Shown here one piece after another: positions 1-7,060 of a stretch of DNA of 8,943 nucleotides. Source of the stretch: an uncultured Clostridia bacterium (lineage in GTDB: Bacteria > Bacillota > Clostridia > Lachnospirales > Lachnospiraceae); the NCBI GenBank assembly GCA_937896665.1, contig CALBNS010000097.1, positions 1 to 8,943 of the forward strand, read 5' to 3'. Within the stretch, counting starts at the first letter, position 1. Every line of letters begins with the position of its first letter. Under the pieces are notes generated by a model that searched no databases, was not told the origin of the DNA, and was given only the letters and a program-made list of their open reading frames with translations. The position numbers and the translations under genes were made by a program.

Positions 1-34
1 GTCTGGATTGGCTTTTCCTTTCTTTTTGTTCCCT

Positions 35-193
35 TTAATTAGCCATGAACTGCTTAATTCCCTGTGATTTTGCGCCCGGATTATCATTTCCGTAGCCTTC
101 CATCAGGTTGATAACTCCCCAGACACCAAGACCTGCACCAATCGCTACGACTAATGTCTGTAAGATTGTAATTGCACTTCCGAAAAATCCCAT
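35..193 (-). CDS. Maff2-family small membrane protein, short form
   Basis: A 52-residue protein running from ATG at 193 to TAA at 35-37. It has a hydrophobic glycine-rich segment at about residues 7-31 (ILQTLVVAIGAGLGVWGVINL) followed by EGYGNDNPGAKSQGIKQFM. This is the core of the Maff2 family, small membrane proteins found next to VirD4 in Clostridia conjugative elements; their exact role is not established. The family usually continues after KQ-x-MAG with a second hydrophobic stretch. Here the frame ends at M-A-N-stop, so the protein is about 20 residues short and the second hydrophobic part is missing. The ribosome site just before the ATG is poor; a better purine-rich AAAGGAG lies about 50 nt upstream, beyond a hairpin (208-237). 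It lies downstream of virD4 but is separated from it by a 1.1-kb insert carrying an XRE gene. Family call is firm; the truncation could be natural variation. Confidence 0.8.
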   Translation of the reverse strand: MGFFGSAITILQTLVVAIGAGLGVWGVINLMEGYGNDNPGAKSQGIKQFMAN

Positions 194-207
194 ATTCTTT
201 TCTGAAT

Positions 208-237
208 AAACGCTGTTTCTATGGTCTGTCAGCGTTT
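208..237 (-). promoter_or_regulatory. Hairpin in the leader of the Maff2 gene
   Basis: AAACGCTG (208-215) and CAGCGTTT (230-237) form a perfect 8-bp inverted repeat with a 14-nt loop, 14 nt upstream of the Maff2 ATG on the minus strand. It lacks a following T tract, so it is not a standard terminator. It sits between a good purine-rich ribosome-binding-like sequence (AAAGGAGAGAGG) and the start codon, so folding would shorten that distance. That role is inference; an RNA processing or stability element is equally possible. Confidence 0.4.
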
Positions 238-353
238 CCTCTCTCCTTTCCCTATTATTCAGACCTCTTTTTTTACTGGTTTTATTTGCAAGGTGATCTT
301 ATTTTTATCTTCACTTTCCTCTCCTTTCTGCCTGATCATCAGGACTTTTTCTT

Positions 354-409
354 AAAAAAACGCAAAAAAAGAGCACATAGACGGATATCTACATGCTCTA
401 ACGCTTTTT
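354..409 (-). terminator. Rho-independent terminator downstream of the XRE gene
   Basis: Read on the minus strand, AGAGCA-TG-TAGA, a 6-nt loop, TCTA-TG-TGCTCT forms a 12-bp stem in which the inner TG/TG pair as G-U wobbles (plus coordinates 370-399). It is followed at once by six T, then GCG, then seven T (354-369). It lies about 120 nt past the XRE stop codon and would isolate that gene from the Maff2 gene. On the plus strand the stem is followed by AACGCTTTTT, so weak bidirectional action is possible. Confidence 0.75.
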
Positions 410-517
410 ATTTAATTTTTAATACTACACTTCAATTTGACAAACTGAAATTTGACAATCCATGTGAATAATAGTTTCCACATTCAAGAAAAAATTGCCT
501 TGAAAATAGCACTATAA

Positions 518-1000
518 TTATGAGTTCCTATTTTTAAATTTGCTGATAATTGTAGTTATACCAACTGTAATAAAAGAAATCAAACCACTAAACACGCATA
601 AAAATCCAATTGGGACAAGAAAGAAATTCTCATGCAGCACCCCTTGTGCATCAATATACTCTACCGACAGTCCCTTCACAAGAAGCAGTATAATTCCGAT
701 TAAAATCAAGAAACTGCCTATAATCGAGCACACCATATTATACTTGGCTCTTCTGGTTTCACTTCCATCTTTGATTACCTTTTCTGTCATGTTGTTCATT
801 TCATTTTCTCCTTTAATCAAATAATCCAGAGATATTTGAAACACATCAGACATCAAAATAAGCATTCCTATATCTGGAAGATTTTTGTTATTCTCCCAGT
901 TTGAAACAGCTTGTCTACTCACATTCAGTTTCATAGCAAATTGTTCTTGTGTCAATTTTTCTTTTTGACGAATGCTTTTAATTTGTTCTCCAAAATCCAT
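518..1000 (-). CDS. XRE-family helix-turn-helix regulator with C-terminal membrane (DUF3955-like) domain
   Basis: A 160-residue protein. Residues 3-63 are a Cro/CI-type helix-turn-helix with the usual LTQEQFA and VSRQAVSNWENNKNLPD signatures (recognition helix about 27-37). A polar linker (64-87) leads to two membrane segments, about 90-109 and 126-152, joined by a short loop containing YIDAQGVLHENFFLVPIG. That loop and spacing resemble the DUF3955 domain often fused to such regulators. It is probably a membrane-tethered or stress-sensing repressor; its ligand and targets are unknown. The start is taken at the ATG at 1000, because the GTG nine bases upstream overlaps the ribosome site GGAGG and the ATG has an 8-nt spacing from it. 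The gene has its own promoter region with repeats and its own terminator, and sits where virD4 and maff2 are normally adjacent, so it looks like inserted cargo. Confidence 0.85.
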   Translation of the reverse strand: MDFGEQIKSIRQKEKLTQEQFAMKLNVSRQAVSNWENNKNLPDIGMLILMSDVFQISLDYLIKGENEMNNMTEKVIKDGSETRRAKYNMVCSIIGSFLILIGIILLLVKGLSVEYIDAQGVLHENFFLVPIGFLCVFSGLISFITVGITTIISKFKNRNS

Positions 1001-1023
1001 GTATTTCACCTCCGTGTTTCCAG

Positions 1024-1099
1024 TCTATAATTCAACCAAGTTTTCTTCAAGAAAGTGCCTCTTGCATATCAAAAAAACAGACGCAAGAACCTCTTGCAT
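1024..1099 (-). promoter_or_regulatory. Promoter and operator-like repeats upstream of the XRE gene
   Basis: On the minus strand a -10-like TATAGA (plus 1024-1029) lies 18 nt from a -35-like TTCTTG (1048-1053). The -35 falls inside a dyad TTTCTT-C-AAGAAA (1042-1054). Further upstream CCTCTTGCAT occurs twice, at 1058-1067 and 1090-1099, 32 bp (about three helical turns) apart, and the outer copy forms an inverted repeat GCAAGA-N3-TCTTGC (1083-1097). Such spaced repeats at an XRE promoter suggest autoregulation. The promoter hexamers are only approximate matches. Confidence 0.5.
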
Positions 1100-1152
1100 T
1101 CCTATATTGAGGCTAATATTCCCTTCTCCAACATTTAAATTTCCCGTTTTAT

Positions 1153-1239
1153 CTATTTCCTTTTTTTTACTGATATATCTTCCAGCAAAACTATAAAAGC
1201 ACAAAACATTATTAACAAAAAATTAGGGTACATTGCCAT
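1153..1239 (-). CDS. Possible 28-residue hydrophobic peptide (doubtful)
   Basis: ATG at 1239 to TAG at 1153-1155 encodes a 28-residue peptide with a hydrophobic middle (PNFLLIMFCAFIVLLEDI) and a basic tail (VKKRK), the shape of a single-pass membrane microprotein. A GAAGGTG sequence precedes the ATG but at a very short spacing. It lies between virD4 and the XRE promoter on the same strand. There is no recognised family. It may be chance, since AT-rich DNA readily gives hydrophobic frames. Confidence 0.2.
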   Translation of the reverse strand: MAMYPNFLLIMFCAFIVLLEDISVKKRK

Positions 1240-1324
1240 TTCACCTTCACAACTTGAAATATAGTTCAATTCAAATTTGTCTTTATAAAAGACTATCACA
1301 TTTCTAACCCAAAAGATACTCTTT

Positions 1325-3145
1325 TTAGTTTACTTCTTCCTCTATCACTGCTTTCACATCCTCTTCTGTTACATTTACTTCATACACTTCAAATTCTGTA
1401 TCCTGCGAAAAGACCAGCTTATGCTCCAGATATTTTTCCACATCAAACGTATTCCTTGTATCCGCATCCGACAATTCCTTGTATCTCTTATGCTTTGTGA
1501 TATCATATTTGTTACTGAGAAATGGCCGCACGCCTCGAAGCTGTAAGATACATTTATTTCCATCCATTACAGCCAGTTCATCCCGGCTCATCAATTCTTT
1601 CCCTGTCTTCTGATAATTCAAACCATAGGACCGGCTTGTTCCTCTGGTATCAGAGGTATTGTAAAGATCGATGGTCTCTTTTCCCAGCGTTTCCGAGATT
1701 TCCTTTAACGTGGAACTTTCTTTTCCTCCAAGAAATAATACGGTATCGCAATTCCCCGTGATGGTTTCAGCAGCATCCTTATAAATGGTTTTTAACTGAC
1801 TCTGCGACTGTAAAATAATAGAGGCGGAGATCTCACGGCTTCGAATCGTTGCGATCAGTTTATCAAATTTCGGGATCTGACCAATATTACTGAACTCATC
1901 CAGCAGTAATCGCACATGGTACGGAAGTCTTCCACCATGCTCATCATCTGCTTTATCACAGAGCAGATTAAAAAGCTGTGTGTACATGATCGCCACCACA
2001 AAATTGAAAGTATCATCGGTATCACTGATAATGACAAACATCGCTGTCTTCTGATCCCCGATCATATCCAGCTCCATCTCATCATAGGACATGATCTCCC
2101 GAAGTTCCTGGATATCAAATGGAGCAAGTCTGGCGCCGCAGGAAATAAGGATCGACTTTGCTGTTTTTCCGGCAGCCAGCTTATATTTTCGATATTGTCT
2201 GACTGCAAAGTGTTCCGGATTATCTGCCTCTAATTCTTCAAACAGTTCATCTACCGCATTCTTAAATTCTTCATCATCTTCTCTCGTTTCACTGGCGTTG
2301 ATGAATTCCAAAAGAGTAGAAAAGTTCTGCTCTTCTTCCGGCGCTTCATACCAAATATAACCAATCAGGGCAGAGTACAGAAGACGTTCCGCTTTCACCC
2401 AGAAATCCTCCGTAGATTTTTCTCCTTCCCCTTTCGTATTTGCTATGATGGTATTCACCAGTTTTAAGATATCCTTTTCGCTACGGATGTAATGGAATGG
2501 ATTATAGTGCATGGACTTTTTAAAATTGATCGTATTCAGCACCTTGATCCGATAGCCGCCATTTACCAGCATCTTTCCGCATTCTACAATGATCGTTCCC
2601 TTTGGATCAGTGACCACATAGGATACATGATCTGTCATCTGCATCAGATTGGGTTTGACGTAAAATCTAGTTTTACCGGATCCTGAACCACCAATTACAA
2701 TAACATTTTTGTTTTTGGCATATTTTGGAGCCTTTGGCCTGCTGTTCATCGTAAGCCGTTCAGTTTCGGTCAGAATGATGTTATTTTCAAACTCCGGATC
2801 TTCAAATGGCTCGATATCCTTCCGGTTTCCCCATCTGGCCGATCCATACTCTTCTCCATGACGGAACTTCTTCGCATTCTTCGCTTTATAATACAAGATC
2901 AACCGAAAGATAAGGGCGGTCACCAATCCTCCTAACAGATCTTGCATATGAAAGCTTGGAAGCCAATTCGTAAATGCCAGTTGGAAATGCATCAGCATCA
3001 CACCGATTTTCTCAATCATACTGTCACCAATACAATGGCGGTATAGCCAAAAACATTTATCTGCAAGATAGAAGATGATCAGATACGGAATGCTTAATAT
3101 CACCACTCTCTTCATCTGGATATTCTGCATCTTTTCCCGGATCAT
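1325..3145 (-). CDS. virD4: VirD4/TraG (PcfC)-type type IV secretion coupling ATPase
   Basis: A 606-residue inner-membrane ATPase that docks the relaxase-DNA complex onto the conjugation channel. Two N-terminal membrane segments lie at about 13-35 and 66-87, followed by the family motif EEYGSARWGNRKDI (98-111). Walker A is GGSGSGKT (152-159), then FYVKPNLMQ. Walker B is RLLLDEFSNIG (412-422) with D416 and E417, followed by the glutamine-rich TIRSREISASIILQSQSQL (433-451). The length is normal for the TraG/VirD4 family of Gram-positive ICEs and the frame is intact. The ATG overlaps the stop of the upstream pcfB-like gene by 4 nt (ATGA), so the two are translationally coupled. Downstream comes an XRE insert instead of an immediate Maff2 gene. 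All motifs needed for activity are present, although no other secretion gene is visible in the window. Confidence 0.95.
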   Translation of the reverse strand: MIREKMQNIQMKRVVILSIPYLIIFYLADKCFWLYRHCIGDSMIEKIGVMLMHFQLAFTNWLPSFHMQDLLGGLVTALIFRLILYYKAKNAKKFRHGEEYGSARWGNRKDIEPFEDPEFENNIILTETERLTMNSRPKAPKYAKNKNVIVIGGSGSGKTRFYVKPNLMQMTDHVSYVVTDPKGTIIVECGKMLVNGGYRIKVLNTINFKKSMHYNPFHYIRSEKDILKLVNTIIANTKGEGEKSTEDFWVKAERLLYSALIGYIWYEAPEEEQNFSTLLEFINASETREDDEEFKNAVDELFEELEADNPEHFAVRQYRKYKLAAGKTAKSILISCGARLAPFDIQELREIMSYDEMELDMIGDQKTAMFVIISDTDDTFNFVVAIMYTQLFNLLCDKADDEHGGRLPYHVRLLLDEFSNIGQIPKFDKLIATIRSREISASIILQSQSQLKTIYKDAAETITGNCDTVLFLGGKESSTLKEISETLGKETIDLYNTSDTRGTSRSYGLNYQKTGKELMSRDELAVMDGNKCILQLRGVRPFLSNKYDITKHKRYKELSDADTRNTFDVEKYLEHKLVFSQDTEFEVYEVNVTEEDVKAVIEEEVN

Positions 3146-3705
3146 CGTTCCTGCCCTCTGACTTTCTGCTTCGTTTTGACTCTCTGACGATGTTTTGCTT
3201 TCCTCTCCTGTGTCTTCTGTAGTTTCTTTCGGACAGAAGATTTTTTCTTTTTAGACTGATTCAGCTCTACGCCTGCATATTCTTTAAAAGCAGCCGTCAT
3301 CACGTCCACATCTTTCGATTTAAAAAATACCAGATACAATGGCGGTTCCACATGGGAATCCTTTTTCAGACTATAATCAATTCCATATTTCCGGGCTACC
3401 CGGTCAAAAGACTTGATATTTTGATCCGTGATCTGGATATTCGTTAGCTGTGCTCCCTGTGCGATCAGTTGTTTTATCGTCTGCTTTCCATGAGGCTTTT
3501 TCATCTCCTGTCGTTTTCTTTCTTTTTCTCTTCCCTTTTCCTGTGCTTTTCCCGTTTTGACAGCCTGTTTCACCTGTACCCGCTTCTGTTTCTGTCTGCT
3601 CATTCCATCCAGAAATTTTCTCATAGATGCTTTTAGCGCGCCGGTACTCATCCGGGTTGTCTGGACACACAGAGCTATGATTTTTTCATTCACTTCATCC
3701 TGCAA
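3142..3705 (-). CDS. pcfB: PcfB-like (DUF3801) conjugation accessory protein
   Basis: A 187-residue, very basic protein. The N-terminal MQDEVNEKIIALCVQTTRMSTGAL-type helix (1-32), Lys/Arg-rich linker (36-72), compact domain at 74-145 (including ITDQNIKSFDRVARKYGIDYSL and PPLYLVFFKSKDVDVM) and Lys/Arg-rich tail fit the PcfB/DUF3801 family. PcfB of pCF10 works with the coupling protein in relaxosome processing, and these genes precede virD4 in Clostridia elements. The start is TTG at 3705, directly after the TAA of the upstream gene. A GGGAG ribosome site ends 7 nt before it, and family members begin with the same MQ-E-V-like sequence, so the TTG is credible. Its TGA overlaps the virD4 ATG. The basic ends suggest DNA binding (inference). 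Confidence 0.85.
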   Translation of the reverse strand: MQDEVNEKIIALCVQTTRMSTGALKASMRKFLDGMSRQKQKRVQVKQAVKTGKAQEKGREKERKRQEMKKPHGKQTIKQLIAQGAQLTNIQITDQNIKSFDRVARKYGIDYSLKKDSHVEPPLYLVFFKSKDVDVMTAAFKEYAGVELNQSKKKKSSVRKKLQKTQERKAKHRQRVKTKQKVRGQER

Positions 3706-3897
3706 TTAACCACTCCCTTTCTTCCCTTGATCCTTTGAGGGAAGCAAATAATAGCACTGCTTCTCAATGCAGCCCTTTTTTCTCCCTCCCCACCAATAGC
3801 AATATTTACAAGACCAGGGTTTTTCTTCACTGTATTTTCTCCCCGGCATTGCTGCATTTGGTTCTACGATCAGATTCTTATCTCTTGTCCTGTCCAT
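3706..3897 (-). CDS. Small Cys-rich, putative zinc-ribbon ICE protein
   Basis: A 63-residue protein with four cysteines at 30, 33, 43 and 48 (CxxC-x9-C-x4-C) in SCKYCYWWGGRKKGCIEKQC, suggesting a small metal-binding fold. Proteins of this kind occur between the SpaA adhesin and pcfB genes of Tn1549-like elements, with no known function. The start is set at the ATG at 3897, since AGGAGG (3907-3912) is 9 nt upstream. The ATG at 3903 is too close to it, and the ATG at 3927 lies inside the terminator stem upstream of the ribosome site. The stop codon abuts the pcfB start. It is the first gene of the coupled three-gene unit. Confidence 0.7.
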   Translation of the reverse strand: MDRTRDKNLIVEPNAAMPGRKYSEEKPWSCKYCYWWGGRKKGCIEKQCYYLLPSKDQGKKGSG

Positions 3898-3906
3898 CCT
3901 CATGTT

Positions 3907-3912
3907 CCTCCT
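3907..3912 (-). promoter_or_regulatory. Ribosome binding site deciding the start of the Cys-rich gene
   Basis: A perfect AGGAGG on the minus strand immediately after the T tract of the terminator. It makes the ATG at 3897 (9-nt spacing) the likely start and rules out the longer frame beginning at 3927. Confidence 0.75.
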
Positions 3913-3956
3913 AAAAAAAGCGTTCACAGATTCCCTCAGGTTTCCATGAACGCTTT
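3913..3956 (-). terminator. Rho-independent terminator after the SpaA-like adhesin gene
   Basis: On the minus strand AAAGCGTTCA (3947-3956) and TGAACGCTTT (3917-3926) form a perfect 10-bp stem with a 20-nt loop, running into seven T (3913-3919, the first three shared with the stem). It begins 8 nt past the adhesin stop codon. It directly abuts the AGGAGG of the next gene, so it could act as an attenuator: transfer genes downstream would be reached only by read-through unless a promoter lies inside the adhesin gene. Confidence 0.8.
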
Positions 3957-3964
3957 CCCTTACA

Positions 3965-6900
3965 TTATTTCTTCTTTATTTTTCTTCCAAGGACTACCAC
4001 CCCACTTAAGCTCATTCCAAGCACGATCAACCATAACAGCAAGTTGGTGTTATCCCCAGTCTTCGGTGCATCTTTAGAAGGTTTTCCCCCTTCCGGAGTG
4101 CTTTCTTTTGGTTTTTCCTCATCAACCATAACAACCTTCTGCACTTTGTCGGTATCTTTTACTTCAAATTCCACATCCTTTGCAACCAGATAACCTTCCG
4201 GTGCCGTTTCTTCCCTGAGCGTGTACTTTCCGATCGGAAGCATCTCTATATAATGTGCTTCTTCTGTAGATGTCCAGCTTTCTACCACTTTTCCATCTTC
4301 ATCTAAGATCGTAAGTTTTGCACCTGGAAGTTCTTTTCCTGCGATATCCTGTTTCGAGATCAACACCTTTGTCACATCATCTTTCATCTCCTGTTTCTGG
4401 ATTTCTGCAGTATTTTCTACTGTAAAGGTAATGCTTTCAGCAGTTACATATCCATCTGCCGGTTTTGTTTCTGTCATCGTATAGGATTTTCCAACTGTCA
4501 GCTCCTTGATCACATGGGCTTTCTCTGTAGATACCCACTCATCGATTACATTTCCGTCTTCATCTGTCACCTTCAGATGAGCTCCCGGAAGTTCTTTTCC
4601 TGTAGTAAGGTCTGTTTTCGTAAGTTCTACCGTTGTCGCCTTATTTTCAAAAACAAACTCATAGAAAACCTCGGCTTCTTCCGGTTTTCCATACTCAAAA
4701 GTGAATTCCTTTTCTTCATTCGATGTCACAAAACCATCCGGTGCATAGATTTCTTTTACGATATAGGTTCCATCCACTGGAAGATCTGCTTTGAAAAGGA
4801 TCTGTCCATTTTCATCCGTTGTTTTCTGCTCGATCAGCGTTCCGGCTTCCATCAGGACTTTTCCATCTCTGCCTTTGATATCTTCTTTTGTAAATAACCC
4901 AAAGATCGCACCTTCCAGCATACGTTCTGTATCCTTTTCTTTTTTAAGGACTGTTACTTTTATCTTTTGGCGGTTGTTCTGCCATTCTTCATCAAAAGTA
5001 ACCACCGGTGTATCCTGGTCACGATAGGTCAGATCCACAAATCTAGGCTCTCCATCCAGTACAAAACCATGTGCCGTTTTCACTTCCTTCACATAATATT
5101 TTCCTACCGGAAGGTCTTCCATTTTTGCGATTCCCTTCTCATCGGTTGTGATCGTGCCTACCAGCTCATCTTTCTTATAATGATCTGCACTTACGCCATC
5201 CGCAGCCTTGATATCTTCTGCAGCATAGACTTCAAAGGTGACTTCACTTAAGTTTCCTGTGATATATTCAAAGAAATGTTCTACCGTTCCTTTCACATTA
5301 TCCAGAAGAGTGATCTTCTCTAAAAATTCTCCCTTTTTGTTGATGATCAGAAGCCCTTTTGGAACCTCATCCTTCATTTCCACTTTCTGTACTTCGGCAG
5401 TATCTTTGACCGTAAATGTCACATCCGTTGCTTTCAGATAACCGTATGGAGCAAACTCTTCATGAAGGGTATAGGTTTCTCCGACAACCAGACGCTTGAT
5501 CACATGTGGCTTATCCTTTTCAGATGTCCATTCATCGATCACATTTCCATCTTTATCCATGACCTTCAATCTTGCGCCCTCCAGCTCTACGCCTGTGGTC
5601 AGATCAGACTTTGTGAACTCTGCTGTAGTCGGTTCATTCTTCTTTACGGCCTGTAAGGAAACAATCTTTGTCTCCTGTCCCTGATACTCTGCAACAAATT
5701 CCAGCACCTCATCCGAAGAAACAAAACCTTCCGGCGCTTTTAATTCTTTTACATAATATTCTCCAAATGGAAGATCCAGGGTGCATGTTGCCATACCGTT
5801 CTCATCGGATGTCATTTCCTGTAATAAGGTATCTGCTTTCACAAGAACTTTTCCATTTGCCCGGATATCTTTCTTGTTATAGATGCCAAACACAGCCCCG
5901 GATAATACCTGTCCATTTTCTGTATCCTGTTTTTCTACGGAAATAGCGACTTTCTGTCTGTCATTTCCTACGATTGCTTCTGCTTCAACGATTGGTGTAT
6001 CCTGATCCTGATAGGTTAATGCAACCTTTACCGGCTCCGGATTTAATACAAATCCTTCCGGTGCCTTTGTTTCCACTACATAGTATCTTCCAAGCGGCAG
6101 ATCCTTTGCTACAGCTTTTCCACTTTCTCCCGTTGTGATTGTTGTCACAAGCGTATCCTTTGCATAAAATACGATACGGTTTCCATCTGCATCTTTCTGA
6201 TGATCCGGAGTGCAGATATCCTCTGCCGCGCGCACTTCAAATTCCGCCCCGGAAAGGTACTGTTCTTTATAGATAAAGTCGTTCTCAAAATCGGAAAGCA
6301 TCTCACCTTTCTTATACACAACAATATTTCCCTTTACCGGCTGATCTTCATAGGAAACTTCAATGATCACATCTCCACTTACTCCATCTACTTCATAGGC
6401 AGTATCCGAATCCACGGTGATCTCTACATAGTTTTTGTTCACAAGATATCCATCCGGTGCTGTCACTTCTTCAATACGATAATGCCCGATCTCTAAGTTT
6501 TTCGGTAAGATCAGGTATCCCTGGCTGTCCGTAAAGAAAGATTTATGGACTGTGAGCGTAGGATAGGTTGTTACCTGTTCCACATATTTCTTATGATCCA
6601 GATCATAAATTTTAAATTCTGTGCCGGCTACTAATACCGGTTTCTTTGTTTCATCATCTTTTTTGATGATTTTTAACTTTGCGGAAAATTCTTTGTCCAA
6701 CAGTACCTTCCAAACCTGCGGTTTATCCGGATTGTTTTCACGGATGGTAATCTCAAAATCCTCTACCGGTTTATAATTATGAGGCGTGGTTGTTTCTCGT
6801 ACAATATACGTTCCATATGGAAGTGGAATACTGCACGCATACCCTTTCTCATCTGTGAACATTTCCGTTTTACCATCTGCTGTAAGGATGACTGGCTCTG

Positions 6901-7060
6901 CATGGGAGAAATCATAACTTCCATCCTCTTTTTTCTCCAGACTGCTCTTTAAGTAAGCGCTGAAACCTGCCCCTTTTAACAGATCTGCATCCGTTTGTCC
7001 ATTGTTCGCAGCTTTTATGATCTGGAACGGCTGTTTCGTAACAAGTTCTGTTGATTTCAC
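3965..7060 (-). CDS. 5'-truncated SpaA-type Cna_B repeat surface adhesin with sortase signal
   Basis: A 1031-codon frame from a GTG at 7060. It contains nine Cna_B-like beta domains, each ending in a G-x-Y-x-(V/L)-x-E-x-x-AP-x-G-(Y/F) motif at about residues 83, 192, 324, 433, 527, 653, 764, 857 and 944. Most begin with a lysine in a KxD/KKGE context, the usual partner for an internal isopeptide bond with the later Glu. Domains 3-5 and 6-8 are a repeated three-domain set. The C terminus has a Pro/Lys-rich spacer, sortase motif APKTG (998-1002), a membrane segment (about 1006-1025) and KIKKK. The N terminus has no signal peptide, no ribosome site precedes the GTG, and an in-frame stop lies at 7073-7075. 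The gene has therefore lost its 5' part, and the remnant is probably not exported. In intact elements this cell-wall protein is thought to aid attachment or mating. Confidence 0.85.
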   Translation of the reverse strand: MKSTELVTKQPFQIIKAANNGQTDADLLKGAGFSAYLKSSLEKKEDGSYDFSHAEPVILTADGKTEMFTDEKGYACSIPLPYGTYIVRETTTPHNYKPVEDFEITIRENNPDKPQVWKVLLDKEFSAKLKIIKKDDETKKPVLVAGTEFKIYDLDHKKYVEQVTTYPTLTVHKSFFTDSQGYLILPKNLEIGHYRIEEVTAPDGYLVNKNYVEITVDSDTAYEVDGVSGDVIIEVSYEDQPVKGNIVVYKKGEMLSDFENDFIYKEQYLSGAEFEVRAAEDICTPDHQKDADGNRIVFYAKDTLVTTITTGESGKAVAKDLPLGRYYVVETKAPEGFVLNPEPVKVALTYQDQDTPIVEAEAIVGNDRQKVAISVEKQDTENGQVLSGAVFGIYNKKDIRANGKVLVKADTLLQEMTSDENGMATCTLDLPFGEYYVKELKAPEGFVSSDEVLEFVAEYQGQETKIVSLQAVKKNEPTTAEFTKSDLTTGVELEGARLKVMDKDGNVIDEWTSEKDKPHVIKRLVVGETYTLHEEFAPYGYLKATDVTFTVKDTAEVQKVEMKDEVPKGLLIINKKGEFLEKITLLDNVKGTVEHFFEYITGNLSEVTFEVYAAEDIKAADGVSADHYKKDELVGTITTDEKGIAKMEDLPVGKYYVKEVKTAHGFVLDGEPRFVDLTYRDQDTPVVTFDEEWQNNRQKIKVTVLKKEKDTERMLEGAIFGLFTKEDIKGRDGKVLMEAGTLIEQKTTDENGQILFKADLPVDGTYIVKEIYAPDGFVTSNEEKEFTFEYGKPEEAEVFYEFVFENKATTVELTKTDLTTGKELPGAHLKVTDEDGNVIDEWVSTEKAHVIKELTVGKSYTMTETKPADGYVTAESITFTVENTAEIQKQEMKDDVTKVLISKQDIAGKELPGAKLTILDEDGKVVESWTSTEEAHYIEMLPIGKYTLREETAPEGYLVAKDVEFEVKDTDKVQKVVMVDEEKPKESTPEGGKPSKDAPKTGDNTNLLLWLIVLGMSLSGVVVLGRKIKKK

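Larger units (their letters stand above)
194..517. other. Intergenic region between the XRE gene and the Maff2 gene
   Basis: No convincing gene lies in this 324-base stretch. It holds the terminator at 354-409, the Maff2 leader hairpin at 208-237, and a dyad CCTGAT-C-ATCAGG at 331-343 centred on a single base, which is more like a protein-binding dyad than an RNA hairpin. A 10-codon minus-strand reading frame preceded by AAGGAG at a good distance (GTG start near 316) is present but too short to call. A plus-strand open frame across it has low-complexity, non-protein-like composition and was rejected. Confidence 0.5.
1010..1324. other. AT-rich intergenic region between virD4 and the XRE gene
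   Basis: This 315-base stretch holds the XRE promoter and repeats on its left. On its right are two weak AT-rich hairpins just past the virD4 stop: AAAAGA/TCTTTT at 1311-1325 and GTCTTT/AAAGAC at 1279-1293. Neither has a GC-rich stem, so termination after virD4 is not assured. A 28-codon minus-strand frame (1153-1239) is listed separately. Nothing else is recognised. Confidence 0.5.

Noticed and set aside
331..343. CCTGATCATCAGG dyad as a hairpin terminator
   Set aside because: A one-base centre cannot form an RNA hairpin loop; at best it is a protein-binding dyad.
172..471. 99-codon plus-strand open frame
   Set aside because: It overlaps the Maff2 leader, the terminator and the intergenic region, has Phe/Leu/Ser-rich low-complexity composition, and has no ribosome site.
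1375..2686. Open frames on both strands within virD4
   Set aside because: Alternative-frame shadows of an intact, motif-complete ATPase gene.
3404..3670. 88-codon minus-strand frame inside pcfB
   Set aside because: Alternative frame of the Lys/Arg-rich pcfB-like gene; the PcfB frame has the family features and coupled start and stop.
4514..6496. Many plus-strand open frames of 60-130 codons
   Set aside because: All are antisense shadows of the repetitive adhesin gene, with no ribosome sites and non-protein-like composition.
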